Assembly (NCBI GenBank): GCA_015233015.1
Contig: JADFYO010000011.1
Location: 1 to 64,000 of the forward strand
DNA from: Nitrospirota bacterium
Lineage (GTDB): Bacteria > Nitrospirota > Thermodesulfovibrionia > Thermodesulfovibrionales > Magnetobacteriaceae
Direction of reading: 5' to 3'
Length of the DNA: 64,000 nucleotides
Part shown: piece by piece, positions 43,801 to 52,614 of the stretch
How positions within the stretch are numbered: position 1 is the first letter of the stretch
Layout: each line of letters opens with the position of its first letter
Made by a program: the position numbers and the translations under genes
The notes under the pieces: model-generated
Databases searched by the model: none
What the model saw: only the letters and a program-made list of their open reading frames with translations
Told to the model about the DNA's origin: nothing

Positions 43801-44871
43801 TTATTTAGACCTGTCTTTCAGCTCATGCCAGTATTCGTCCGGCATGTCCTTACAAAGCAGCAGCGCACCGTTGGCCCCGGCGTAAAGCGGCTCCTCCACA
43901 CATGTTACCTTGCCGTAGCCCAATTTTTCTGTCATAAAGTCCTCTATCTCCCTTTTCAGGCCAACTATCTGACTCCCGCCGCCGGCAAGTATAACATTCT
44001 CCTTTAAGTGCGTCTGAAACTCAGGGTCATATGTTGAGATGAGTTTCCTGATGCCCTCGACAAGCTCCGGGACTATTGCCTTGCACGCCATTCTAAGCTC
44101 GGCCGTTACATCGTGCCTTACGGGTTTGCCATTTACGGGAAGCTCTATAAATACGCTGTCGCCGTGCTGGGATACGTTAGAGTTTTCTTCCTTGAATTTC
44201 TTAACCATATTTACTGTAAAATTAGCGTTCGTATATTTTTTTGAGAGCAGTTCATAAAATACCTGATCAACATAGTCGCCTGCCTTCATTGTCGTTATCT
44301 GGTCGTCCTCTGTGGGCATTGTCCCGTGCATCCTGCACAGGTCAACCGTCCCTGCGCCTATATCTACGATAAAGGCATTGGTCAGCAGCCCAAGCCCATA
44401 GGCAACGGCAAACGGCTCAGATACATACATCACATCGTCGAGTATGCCGCGGGCTATCTCGAGCATCGCCTTCTTGTTCTTCCTGCTTGCAAGGGCCGGT
44501 GCACCCAAAACGCCTCTTACCAGTACGTTACTGCCTCCGCCAGGGTCGGCCTCCACGGCTATTTCGATAAGACGCTTCAGGAGCGCCCTCGCCGCCTCTA
44601 TCGCCTTCTTGTACTCCGGGGAATTCTCGTCCCAATCCTGCGCTATTTTGAGCATTCCCTTGTCAAAAGGCCTTATCAATTCTAAAGACATCCTGTTTTT
44701 CAGTGCCTCTTCTCCAAATACGATGTCCTTACTCAACATCTTCCTCGCCACAGCGTCTTTCGGATAGCCCACAACGCTTGGCAGGTATGTCCTGACGCCG
44801 TTGTCACACGCTATGACGCTTCTTGACGTACCCAAATCTATACCTACATTAATAACCCTCTTACCGACCAT
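43801..44871 (-). CDS. mamK: MamK, actin-like filament protein
   Basis: A 356-residue actin-fold protein: phosphate-1 NVGIDLGTSRSVIACDNG, connect and phosphate-2 VDIGAGTVDLCRM, adenosine motif VILAGGGSQI. MamK filaments run along the cell and align magnetosomes into a chain. Length and the DLGTSRSV start are typical of MamK, not of MreB or ParM. Start at ATG 44871 (AAGGAG nine bases upstream); an in-frame GTG two codons earlier is possible. A 120-bp gap precedes it, with a possible own promoter. Confidence 0.93.
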   Translation of the reverse strand: MVGKRVINVGIDLGTSRSVIACDNGVRTYLPSVVGYPKDAVARKMLSKDIVFGEEALKNRMSLELIRPFDKGMLKIAQDWDENSPEYKKAIEAARALLKRLIEIAVEADPGGGSNVLVRGVLGAPALASRKNKKAMLEIARGILDDVMYVSEPFAVAYGLGLLTNAFIVDIGAGTVDLCRMHGTMPTEDDQITTMKAGDYVDQVFYELLSKKYTNANFTVNMVKKFKEENSNVSQHGDSVFIELPVNGKPVRHDVTAELRMACKAIVPELVEGIRKLISTYDPEFQTHLKENVILAGGGSQIVGLKREIEDFMTEKLGYGKVTCVEEPLYAGANGALLLCKDMPDEYWHELKDRSK

Positions 44872-44915
44872 TGCCACCGTCTCCTTTTGAGTCAGTTTTA
44901 TAATCCAATCGGGTT

Positions 44916-44921
44916 ATTATA
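44916..44921 (-). promoter_or_regulatory. Possible -10 element before mamK
   Basis: A perfect TATAAT on the minus strand in the only sizeable gap of the block (44872-44991), 45 bases before the mamK start. The -35 region is weak (TGAATA at 18 bases). It could allow mamK to be expressed apart from the first gene. Low confidence. Confidence 0.3.
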
Positions 44922-44991
44922 ACACTTCGATATATACTATATTCACATTCAGTTATTATTTTTCCTCCATTTTCATCGAAAGTATGAATTT

Positions 44992-45510
44992 TTATTCCCC
45001 TTCCTTATCATCTGCCATCAAATCGATATTTTCTTTCACTATATTTTTCAGGAACATCAGCCTGTCTTCGGTCAGTTTCTTGCCCTTGACGTGTAAGCCT
45101 TCGTTGGTGGCAATTATACCGTGCTTTTCGAGGTAAGACAGCCTATCCTCCAGCTGGGCAAGCCTCGCATCGAGCGCTTGAAGTTTCTCGTTTTCGAGTG
45201 ACTCAAGTCTCTTGCCGCGGCAGACCGGTAAAACCTTACCAATTGCCTGAGACGCGGCAATAATACCGTCTGAAAACCCGTTTATTGTCCTTTTGAAGGC
45301 TGCCCCTACAACCTCCTTTACCGGAGTGAATACAGCGGGGCTGACTACTTTAGCGGCTGGTTCAACGGCGGAGATAGCGGCAGCGCCCCCAATTTTAATA
45401 TAGCTGAAGACGACAAGGCCGGTATATTCGGCAAACGCATATGAATACTCCCATGATTCGCTAAGCACATCCGCCCCCGCGTCCAGATACTTCTTCCCTA
45501 TGTCCAGCAT
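44992..45510 (-). CDS. First gene of the magnetosome block, unknown function
   Basis: A 172-residue protein. Residues 25-80 are Ala/Val-rich and weakly hydrophobic (YIKIGGAAAISAVEPAAKVV), probably a membrane-associated helix region. Residues 95-130 form a short coiled coil (ALDARLAQLEDRLSYLEKHG) and the tail is acidic. GAGGGGGT precedes the ATG. It heads the operon behind a repeat-rich leader. The Ala/Val-rich N-terminus resembles the start of the HEAT-repeat protein at 29456. No family recognised. Confidence 0.75.
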   Translation of the reverse strand: MLDIGKKYLDAGADVLSESWEYSYAFAEYTGLVVFSYIKIGGAAAISAVEPAAKVVSPAVFTPVKEVVGAAFKRTINGFSDGIIAASQAIGKVLPVCRGKRLESLENEKLQALDARLAQLEDRLSYLEKHGIIATNEGLHVKGKKLTEDRLMFLKNIVKENIDLMADDKEGE

Positions 45511-45580
45511 ATCGACACCCCCTCATCGTTTATCCCGTCTGTACATTTAACCCATAAAAAATATGTTACACCACCGTAAC

Positions 45581-45688
45581 GCCGTTATTAGAGACGTTAT
45601 TAGAGACGTTATTAGAGACGTTATTAGAGACGTTATTAGAGACGTTATTAGAGACGTTATTAGAGACGTTATTAGAGACGTTATTAAA
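45581..45688 (-). repeat. Nine 12-bp tandem repeats at the head of the magnetosome operon
   Basis: The unit GACGTTATTAGA (minus strand TCTAATAACGTC) occurs seven times perfectly (45593-45676) and once with one change at each end. It lies in the 343-bp gap between the end of trpD and the first magnetosome gene. The predicted promoter at 45694-45723 would start transcription at its right edge, so the array would be the 5' leader of the operon. Each unit holds ACGT, a tetramer palindrome. Nothing else is seen in the gap. Confidence 0.9.
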
Positions 45689-45693
45689 AAAAT

Positions 45694-45723
45694 AGTGTAT
45701 CGTCTCAGTCTATCTTATGTCAA
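45694..45723 (-). promoter_or_regulatory. Candidate promoter of the magnetosome operon
   Basis: On the minus strand a perfect TTGACA (45723-45718) and, after 18 bases, TACACT (45699-45694, 4 of 6). The start of transcription would fall near 45687, at the edge of the 12-bp repeat array, giving a leader of about 177 bases before the ATG at 45510. No other good sigma70 match was found in the gap. Confidence 0.5.
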
Positions 45724-45853
45724 GTCTTTTTTTACCTTTTATTTTTCTCACCCCTCTGTAACCAAAGCTATTGATTATCATATAAATATCTACAGCTTGT
45801 CTATATGTATAATTAAAATAAAGCCATGGAAGGTGATAGATATTGTCCTGATA

Positions 45854-46873
45854 TTACAACGCGTTCGTTACCTTTTTTATCTCCATGAGTTTTTCAAACG
45901 CCTTGCCGGAGTCAATGGCGTTTTTAGCCACTCTCACGGCCTCCTTAATATCATCAATGTGAAGCTCTGAGACCATCAGTCCTGCTGCGGAGTTCATCAG
46001 GACAATATCGCGCGCCGCGCCCTGATAAGTGCCATCGAGAACTCTCATCGTGATTGCGGTGTTTTCCTGACTGTCGCCGCCTTTGATAGCATCAATATGT
46101 GCACGTTTAAATCCAAAGTCTTCGGGGTAATACTCCATATTCTCAACATGACCGTCTCTAACTCTCGACACATATGTCCTGCCCGTTATAGTTATCTCGT
46201 CGAGGCCGTCCTCACCGTGAAATACCATAGCGTCAACCGCGCCGAGGTTACCAAGTACACGTGCCAGCGGTTCTACAAGTTCCCTTGAAAATACGCCCAT
46301 TATCTGGCGCCGCGCTCCGGCTGGATTGGTCAATGGACCAAGAATATTGAAAATCGTCCTGATTCCCATCTCGCGCCGCACAGGGGCGGCATGTTTCATT
46401 GCGGGATGAAACAAGGGCGCAAACATAAATCCAAACCCTGCTTTAAATAAGCAGTTCTCGACCATCCAAGGCGCCAAATCAATCTTCACACCCAACCCCT
46501 CAAGCACATCTGCGCTGCCAGAGCGGCTCGATACCGAGCGATTCCCGTGCTTTGCAACCGGCACACCGCAGGCGGCAATAACTATGGCCGCCGTAGTGGA
46601 AATATTAAACGTGCCTGAAAGATCGCCGCCAGTCCCGCACGTATCAACAACGCCGTCGGGTGCACCTCCAAAGCGCGCGGCCTTTGCTCTCATCACGCGT
46701 GCCGCCGCGGTTATCTCCACAATGGTCTCGCCTTTCATCTTCAATGCCGTCAGAAATGAGGCGATTTGAGCGGGTGTGGCGTCGCCTTCCATTATCTCAG
46801 CCATAGCGGCAGACATCTCATCTTCTGAGAGATCGATACGGCGCGTGAGTTTGTCTATGGCTTCTTTTATCAT
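45854..46873 (-). CDS. trpD: Anthranilate phosphoribosyltransferase
   Basis: A 339-residue enzyme that joins anthranilate to PRPP in tryptophan synthesis. GTGGDLSGTFNIST, the PRPP loop, is at about 80; NRSVSSRSGSADVLEGLG follows. Length is normal. Separated from trpG by 3 bp. trpC, trpF, trpB and trpA do not follow; the magnetosome operon begins 343 bp downstream in the same direction. Confidence 0.97.
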   Translation of the reverse strand: MIKEAIDKLTRRIDLSEDEMSAAMAEIMEGDATPAQIASFLTALKMKGETIVEITAAARVMRAKAARFGGAPDGVVDTCGTGGDLSGTFNISTTAAIVIAACGVPVAKHGNRSVSSRSGSADVLEGLGVKIDLAPWMVENCLFKAGFGFMFAPLFHPAMKHAAPVRREMGIRTIFNILGPLTNPAGARRQIMGVFSRELVEPLARVLGNLGAVDAMVFHGEDGLDEITITGRTYVSRVRDGHVENMEYYPEDFGFKRAHIDAIKGGDSQENTAITMRVLDGTYQGAARDIVLMNSAAGLMVSELHIDDIKEAVRVAKNAIDSGKAFEKLMEIKKVTNAL

Positions 46874-46876
46874 GTC

Positions 46877-47470
46877 TTATTTTTTTTCGGGCGAGTTATA
46901 TTCATTTGCAAGGCGCAGGAAATTCTTTAAGATGTCCTTTCCAACCGTCGTCAAAATAGACTCTGGATGAAACTGAACACCCTCGACTAAGAATTTCTTA
47001 TGGCGCACCCCCATGATTTCCTTTTCAAGCGTCCACGCGGTAACTTCAAACTCCGGCGGCAGCGTCCCCAGCTGAATGACCAGAGAATGATACCTCGTAG
47101 CGGTGAAGGGGTTTTCAATCCCGTAATAAATACCCTTTTCGTCGTGGTGGATTTGTGAGGTCTTGCCGTGCATAAGCCTGTCCGCCCTGACTATTTCAGC
47201 CCCGAATGCCGCCCCTATGGATTGATGACCGAGGCAGACGCCCAGAATTGGGATAACGCCCGCAAATTGCTTAATAACGTCAACCGATACTCCTGCCTCA
47301 ACGGGCGTACACGGCCCCGGTGAGACGACAATCGCCTGCGGGGCAAGTGTCCTTATCTCGTCTGTCGTTATGCGGTCATTTCTATAAACTCTTACGTCCT
47401 GCCCAAGCTCACCAAAATATTGAACAAGGTTATATGTGAATGAGTCGTAGTTGTCTATCATTAAAAGCAT
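46877..47470 (-). CDS. trpG: Anthranilate synthase glutamine amidotransferase subunit
   Basis: A 197-residue class I amidotransferase that gives ammonia to TrpE. Catalytic Cys79 in [12 protein letters not shown]; His and Glu in VQFHPESIL. Also serves p-aminobenzoate synthesis in many bacteria (PabA), and no second copy is seen here. 9 bp after trpE. Confidence 0.95.
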   Translation of the reverse strand: MLLMIDNYDSFTYNLVQYFGELGQDVRVYRNDRITTDEIRTLAPQAIVVSPGPCTPVEAGVSVDVIKQFAGVIPILGVCLGHQSIGAAFGAEIVRADRLMHGKTSQIHHDEKGIYYGIENPFTATRYHSLVIQLGTLPPEFEVTAWTLEKEIMGVRHKKFLVEGVQFHPESILTTVGKDILKNFLRLANEYNSPEKK

Positions 47471-47479
47471 AATTATAAG

Positions 47480-49039
47480 TTACTCCTGCTTTGGATTATA
47501 AAACTGTGTCTTAGCCATTTGCACGGCTCGCATCATACCCTTAGCCTTATTTACGGTCTCATTATATTCACCCTCGGCCGTTGAATCGGCCACAATACCC
47601 GCCCCCGCCTGAACATAGACCGTACCGTCTTTGATGACCAGCGTGCGAATGGTTATGCACATGTCCATTGCCCCCGAGAAGCTGAAATACCCGACCGCAC
47701 CGGCATACGGACCTCTCAGCACTGGTTCAAGTTCGTCGATTATCTCCATTGCCCTCACCTTGGGGGCGCCGGTTACCGTTCCCGCAGGGAAACATGCCCT
47801 AAGCACATCGAAGGCATCCAGCCCCGCGGCAAGCGTCCCCTCGACGTTTGATACAAGGTGCATGACGTGGCTATAGCGCTCGACACACATCAGGTCGGTA
47901 ACCTCCACCGTACCCGGCTGTGCTACTCTGCCGACATCGTTTCTGCCCAAATCAACGAGCATTATGTGCTCAGCCTGTTCCTTGGGGTCGGCCTTGAGTT
48001 GTCTTTCCATGTCAAGGTCTTCCTCATCGCTGAGACCTCGGGGTCTGGTGCCTGCAATTGGCCGGAGAATAACTCGGTTCCCCTCAAGCCTGACAAGAAT
48101 CTCAGGGGATGACCCGACAATAGCGGCTTCGCCAATATCTAAATAAAACATATAGGGCGAAGGGTTTATAACTCTGAGTGCCCTGTATATGTTAAATGGC
48201 TCTACGTGTTCCTCAGTCTCAAAGCGCTGCGATATAACTACCTGAAAGACGTCCCCGGCCCTTATGTATTCCTTCGACTTCTCAACAGCGCCAAGAAAAT
48301 CATGTTTAGTAAAAGAGGATTTATATTGCACATCGGGATACTCATAATTAACATCAAGACTGGGGAGAGTAGCGCTTTTACCAAGCGTCTCTATAATGGA
48401 ATTTATCTTGGACTTTGCCTTATCATATGCCTCATTGTAATCGACCACAAACCCTCTTTCGTCCATCATACGGGCATTTGCCACCACTTTAATTACCTGC
48501 TTGAGATTGTCAAAGATCAACACCGTGTCCATCGTCATAAAAAACATATCTGGAAGGCCAAGCGATGGGTTATCGCCCATTTTATCGCCAATATTGAGCC
48601 TCTCGAAAAAGCGCACGTTTTCGTATCCCATGAAGCCTACGAGACCTCCATAAAAACGCGGAAGGCTACTCAATGTCGGGGCATAAAATCGGGTAAGCTC
48701 TTTACGCAATTCCCCAATGGGGTCACTGACTGGCCTTGGCTCCGGTCTCACGTTATCTTGGCCTTCGCGCGGAAGAATTTCTGTTACTACCTTATTTCCC
48801 CAAGACTTGAAGATACTCAACGGACTTACGCCCAAAAAAGAAAATCTCGCCCATTTCTCCCCACCCATAACGCTCTCTAATAAAAAAGAGTATTTTCCCT
48901 TTATCTTATAAAATGCAGACACAGGCGTCTCCGCATCGGCAAGGATTTCCTTATAGACGGGGATGAGGTCAAACATACGCCCGTCCGGGCCGGCTGCCCC
49001 GGCCATCTTTTTAAATTCTTCTATATTCGGATAAAACAT
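47480..49039 (-). CDS. trpE: Anthranilate synthase component I
   Basis: A 519-residue chorismate-utilising enzyme forming anthranilate with TrpG. The C-terminal catalytic domain has IAGTRPRG, VDLGRNDVGRV, PAGTVTGAPKVRAMEII and the ending VQAGAGIVADS. First gene of trpEGD. No leader peptide with Trp codons or T-box was found in the 128 bp before it. TrpE rather than PabB by the following trpD. Confidence 0.96.
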   Translation of the reverse strand: MFYPNIEEFKKMAGAAGPDGRMFDLIPVYKEILADAETPVSAFYKIKGKYSFLLESVMGGEKWARFSFLGVSPLSIFKSWGNKVVTEILPREGQDNVRPEPRPVSDPIGELRKELTRFYAPTLSSLPRFYGGLVGFMGYENVRFFERLNIGDKMGDNPSLGLPDMFFMTMDTVLIFDNLKQVIKVVANARMMDERGFVVDYNEAYDKAKSKINSIIETLGKSATLPSLDVNYEYPDVQYKSSFTKHDFLGAVEKSKEYIRAGDVFQVVISQRFETEEHVEPFNIYRALRVINPSPYMFYLDIGEAAIVGSSPEILVRLEGNRVILRPIAGTRPRGLSDEEDLDMERQLKADPKEQAEHIMLVDLGRNDVGRVAQPGTVEVTDLMCVERYSHVMHLVSNVEGTLAAGLDAFDVLRACFPAGTVTGAPKVRAMEIIDELEPVLRGPYAGAVGYFSFSGAMDMCITIRTLVIKDGTVYVQAGAGIVADSTAEGEYNETVNKAKGMMRAVQMAKTQFYNPKQE

Positions 49040-49167
49040 ATTGACAAATATAAACGTCTTCCTATATGATTTCTATCGTATCACGTATCAGCACAACGCT
49101 ATTATCATACAGCTAAGGCGTTGTAAGATACAAGCGGTATTTTACAAGTGGTATTTTATTAATGTAA

Positions 49168-49242
49168 GCGGGCGTAGCTCAGTGGTAGAGCACAACCTTG
49201 CCAAGGTTGGGGTCGCGAGTTCGAGTCTCGTCGCCCGCTCCA
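49168..49242 (+). tRNA. tRNA-Gly (GCC anticodon)
   Basis: 75 bases with CCA encoded. Acceptor GCGGGCG pairs with CGCCCGC (49232-49238); anticodon stem CAACC/GGTTG with loop TTGCCAA, giving GCC; T arm GCGAGTTCGAGTCTCGT. Divergent from trpE. Confidence 0.97.
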
Positions 49243-49404
49243 ATAAATTATAGGGTTTACAGAGCAGTCTCATGTTAATCGTAAGCTCAGCTGTATAGTT
49301 AGCATTTCCTCTGATAGCGTTATCTGGAATGTCCACCTTTACCCTACTCCCCTGCCCCTATATGGAAGGTTGTCAAAAGTGATTGATTATGTCATAATTG
49401 AGAC

Positions 49405-49605
49405 ATGAGACAGGTAATTGTATATGCAGGGGAAGACGGCTACTGGATAGCTGAATGTCCGTCACTGCCGGGCTGCATCACCCAGGGGAAAACCAAAGAA
49501 GAGGTTATCGAAAATATCAGAGAAGCGATTGACCTTTACATTGAGACATTGATTGAAAGAAACTCTGCCGTACCAGAAGATACGCTCGAAGTCCTGCAAG
49601 TATGA
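49405..49605 (+). CDS. HicB-like antitoxin, orphan
   Basis: A 66-residue HicB-fold protein: GEDGYWIAECPSLPGCITQGKTKEEVIENIREAI is the partial RNase H-like domain in one piece (positions 9-42), with no DNA-binding tail. Its stop overlaps an ATG (ATGA), as where a hicA toxin usually starts, but that frame stops after six codons (MKLRKR). So the partner is missing or degraded. It may regulate another HicA, or be a remnant. Confidence 0.75.
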   Translation: MRQVIVYAGEDGYWIAECPSLPGCITQGKTKEEVIENIREAIDLYIETLIERNSAVPEDTLEVLQV

Positions 49606-49743
49606 AACTGCGTAAGCGTTAAGTAAAAATTGCTGTCGTACCAAACTAAAAATCCCTTGACTTTGGGGTAGAATTCATATAGCATACACTATGTGCCGCG
49701 GGTGTGCACTTGGGCTGTAAATCTTCAGAGAAGAGGTGGAAAA

Positions 49744-50688
49744 TTGGAAGGTATTATAGCACTCAGAAGTCTGGCAGGCGGCTTCAGACAGAGTAGGATA
49801 CTTTTTACGGCGAACAATCTGCGCATATTTGATCTCCTTAATAAACCTAAATCGGCAAAGGCAACAGCCGCTAAACTTGGCACTGATTTAAGGGCAACAT
49901 CCATTTTGTTAGACGCACTGGTATCTATGGGGCTTATTAAAAAGGACGGCTCATTATACGAAAACCTTCCTGTCAGCTCTAAGTACCTGCAATCCGGCCG
50001 TCCTGAGTACCAGGGGGACATCATAAGCCACTTCGACACACTGTGGAATAACTGGTCTAGCCTCGATACTGTCGTTAAAACCGGAAAACCAAACCGTACA
50101 GCCGCAAACCATGATAGTTTCATCAGGGGAATGCACAACTTATCAGTATTCAAGGCTAAATATATTATAGACGCTATTGGACTGACAGATGTGACAACCG
50201 CCATTGATATTGGAGGCGGCCCCGGCACGTATGCGATTGAGCTTGCGAGGCGCGGCGTCGATGTCACACTCTTTGACAGGCCTGACACTATCGCCATAGC
50301 TAAGGAATATGCGGGGGGTCTTGCAAATGTTACATTTATGGAAGGCGATTTCTTAGTCGATACAATAGGAAAGGGTTATGACCTGGCCTTTATCAGCCAG
50401 GTGTTTCATTCCTATACACCGGCGGAGAATATCAGGCTGATAAAGAAAGTTAAAAAGAGCCTGAATAAAAACGGTAGAATCGCGGTTCAGGAATTCTTCA
50501 TCGAGGACAACATGTCCGAACCGCTTGAAGGCGCCCTGTTTGCCGTTAATATGCTTGTCAATACAGAGGGCGGGCGATGCTACAGCGTGAATGAGATGCA
50601 GTCGTGGCTTAACAAGGCCGGATTGACTTCGGTTACCACAAGCCGGCTCAACGAGGCCGTCATCATAACCGCCAGGGCTGCCGGTTAG
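49744..50688 (+). CDS. SAM-dependent O-methyltransferase (two-domain type)
   Basis: About 314 residues. N-terminal winged-helix dimerisation domain (LRIFDLLNKPKSAKATAAKL, then ILLDALVSMGLIKK), C-terminal Rossmann domain with DIGGGPGTYAIELARRG (about 165-180 of the protein). Layout of hydroxyindole O-methyltransferase and related enzymes that methylate small molecules. Start placed at TTG 49744 because GAGGTGG lies just upstream; an in-frame GTG at 49693 is the alternative. Converges on dinB with 17 bp between. Substrate unknown. Confidence 0.82.
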   Translation: MEGIIALRSLAGGFRQSRILFTANNLRIFDLLNKPKSAKATAAKLGTDLRATSILLDALVSMGLIKKDGSLYENLPVSSKYLQSGRPEYQGDIISHFDTLWNNWSSLDTVVKTGKPNRTAANHDSFIRGMHNLSVFKAKYIIDAIGLTDVTTAIDIGGGPGTYAIELARRGVDVTLFDRPDTIAIAKEYAGGLANVTFMEGDFLVDTIGKGYDLAFISQVFHSYTPAENIRLIKKVKKSLNKNGRIAVQEFFIEDNMSEPLEGALFAVNMLVNTEGGRCYSVNEMQSWLNKAGLTSVTTSRLNEAVIITARAAG

Positions 50689-50705
50689 GTGAGCGCGGCC
50701 TATCG

Positions 50706-52019
50706 TCAAATCTTAATATTCAGCATGGGCAGCCCCAGTCGCTGCCTCTTGTTTTCGCCTTTGAACAGCTCTGTTTTTCTTAGGGGGACATCTTCTCTGC
50801 CGCCCTCATGCTGGGCCTGCTGCTTCGTTGGCAGACTTGAGCCGTGATGAACCGTGTGCTTTCCATACTTTGCGGAAAGCCTGTCAACGGCTTCATATAT
50901 ATTTGCCATTTTCTGAATCTTCGGGATGTCGTCAAATAGTGTATAACGGGAGCCGTCGTCAGGGACAAGGCCGGCAAGGACAACTCCTGTCTGGCGATAG
51001 GGCGTGTTTGCCTGATAGACTTTCGTGAATCCTCCTTTCAACGCCCCCATCAGATAATAGGGATAGCTGGTCGGTAGGGTCAGTTTGATTTCGACGCCGT
51101 AATTCCTGAAATCCTGACCCCTGACAAATACAATAAGCCGTGTGGCCGCAAGGTTGTATCTCCTTGCCTTGATGCAGGCGTTCTCGAGATTTTTTGACAT
51201 CTGCGCGAATATAAAAATCTCATCGTCTGATGGGGGAGTAAATGTCTTTGCCTTGCTTATCGATTGGTAACTATTTTTCGCCTCAGTCGTTACGGGGAAA
51301 ACACTCCTGCCGTTGAGTTCATTCCAGATTGCCTGATATGGTCTGGAAAGGTATTTATTTATAAATATCTCGTCTTTTTCCGCAAACTGCAGCGCAGTGT
51401 GTATCCCATGTTTGTTTAAAAACGCGGCCGTGTTTGGGCCTATCCCCCAGATGCTCCCTATGGGAAGAGGTCTCAGGTACAGATGTATATCTCTTCCCGG
51501 GATGATGGTACAGCTGTTTGGCTTGTTATGTTTGGAGCCTATCTTTGCTAAGACTTTTGACAGGCTTATGCCGACGGACGCCGTTATGCCTAGTTCCTTT
51601 TCTATCGTCTGCCGAATATTTTCCGCTATCATGCCGTATGAGCCATGGAAACTTCTCCTCAGTCCGGTGAGGTCAACAAATGCCTCATCGATGGAATACT
51701 CCTCGACCTCAGGCGAGAAACGCCTTAATATCTCAAACATCCGCATCGAGAACAGGCTGTATGTCTCATAATCTGAAGGAAGGATAGCGGCATCCTTACA
51801 GAGCCGCCTGACCTCGAAGAGCCTCATACCTCTTTTCACTCCCATTGCCTTCGCCTCATAACTGGCAGCTGCCACAATGCCGCGTTCCTTCCCTGTTATC
51901 ACCGGCCTTCCCCTGAGTTCGGGATGCACTGCCTGTTCACAGGATGCAAAGAAGGCGTCGGCATCGACATGTAAAATGCCCTGAGGCCATGAGCGTATCG
52001 TTAAAGGCTGGTCTTTCAT
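50706..52019 (-). CDS. dinB: Y-family DNA polymerase IV (DinB-like)
   Basis: A 437-residue translesion polymerase. HVDADAFFASCEQAVHPEL near the start and the catalytic YSIDEAFVDLTG are the metal-binding motifs; the little-finger domain follows. Start set at ATG 52019, 2 bases after the LexA-like stop. Paired with a LexA/UmuD-like gene, which gives the layout of a umuDC operon, but the sequence is nearer DinB. SOS-controlled through the operator before the upstream gene. Confidence 0.9.
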   Translation of the reverse strand: MKDQPLTIRSWPQGILHVDADAFFASCEQAVHPELRGRPVITGKERGIVAAASYEAKAMGVKRGMRLFEVRRLCKDAAILPSDYETYSLFSMRMFEILRRFSPEVEEYSIDEAFVDLTGLRRSFHGSYGMIAENIRQTIEKELGITASVGISLSKVLAKIGSKHNKPNSCTIIPGRDIHLYLRPLPIGSIWGIGPNTAAFLNKHGIHTALQFAEKDEIFINKYLSRPYQAIWNELNGRSVFPVTTEAKNSYQSISKAKTFTPPSDDEIFIFAQMSKNLENACIKARRYNLAATRLIVFVRGQDFRNYGVEIKLTLPTSYPYYLMGALKGGFTKVYQANTPYRQTGVVLAGLVPDDGSRYTLFDDIPKIQKMANIYEAVDRLSAKYGKHTVHHGSSLPTKQQAQHEGGREDVPLRKTELFKGENKRQRLGLPMLNIKI

Positions 52020-52020
52020 T

Positions 52021-52608
52021 TTAGCCGTACTTTCTGACAACCGCGGTAACAACGCCCGCTATCTTCAGGTCATTCTTAGGTTTGATAGGCTTATAGTTTG
52101 GATTGGCCGGTATTAATGTGACGCTTTCCCCTCTTTTTCTCAAATACTTCATCGTCCACTCTCCATCGACCTCGGCGATAACGATATCCCCGCTTTTCGG
52201 GGTCTGTCCTTTGTCAACGATAACCATGTCCCCGGGAAGAATACCAGCCCCTGACATTGAATCCCCCGAAACCTTTAACAGAAACGCGGCCTCACGGTTC
52301 TTTATCAGGAAGTCGTCTAAAGAGATGGTGTCCGCAAGTTCCTCTTCGGCGGGGCTTGGAAATCCTGCCTCTACCGTTCCTAATATCTTAACCGGCGACT
52401 TTATGGAACCTGGGATCAGCTTTCCCCGCTTGTCCTTGCTGAGTACCCCCATCTTTTCAAGTTTCCCGACGGCCTTATACGCCGCGCTCTTTGAACTCAG
52501 ATGAAATATCTCTCCCACCTCCGAGAAACTCGGCATACGGCCATTTTTATGAAAGAAGGCAGACATATCGCTTATTCTTGCCCTCAGCTTATCATCTGAA
52601 CTCTTCAT
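52021..52608 (-). CDS. lexA: LexA-like SOS repressor
   Basis: A 195-residue repressor: winged HTH (about 8-62, GRMPSFSEVGEIFHLSSKSA) and S24 peptidase domain. The self-cleavage site is Ala81-Gly82 in VEAGFPSP, catalytic Ser117 (GDSMSGAG) and Lys154 (WTMKYLRK). Self-cleavage stimulated by RecA would release dinB and other SOS genes. The DNA-binding part departs from canonical LexA, so this may be a second LexA-type regulator. Start directly after the promoter, likely leaderless. Confidence 0.88.
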   Translation of the reverse strand: MKSSDDKLRARISDMSAFFHKNGRMPSFSEVGEIFHLSSKSAAYKAVGKLEKMGVLSKDKRGKLIPGSIKSPVKILGTVEAGFPSPAEEELADTISLDDFLIKNREAAFLLKVSGDSMSGAGILPGDMVIVDKGQTPKSGDIVIAEVDGEWTMKYLRKRGESVTLIPANPNYKPIKPKNDLKIAGVVTAVVRKYG

Positions 52609-52614
52609 ACCTCT

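Noticed and set aside
43801-44871. MreB or DnaK instead of MamK
   Set aside because: Length (356), the DLGTSRSV start and the magnetosome context fit MamK; DnaK is almost twice as long.
45581-45688. CRISPR array
   Set aside because: Units are 12 bp and contiguous, without spacers, and no cas genes are present.
45563-45970. Forward frame with repeated RDVI units
   Set aside because: It is created by the 12-bp repeat array (a multiple of three), has no ribosome site and runs into the end of trpD on the other strand.
48206-48880. 225-codon forward frame inside trpE
   Set aside because: Lies wholly antisense to the conserved trpE coding region and shows no family features.
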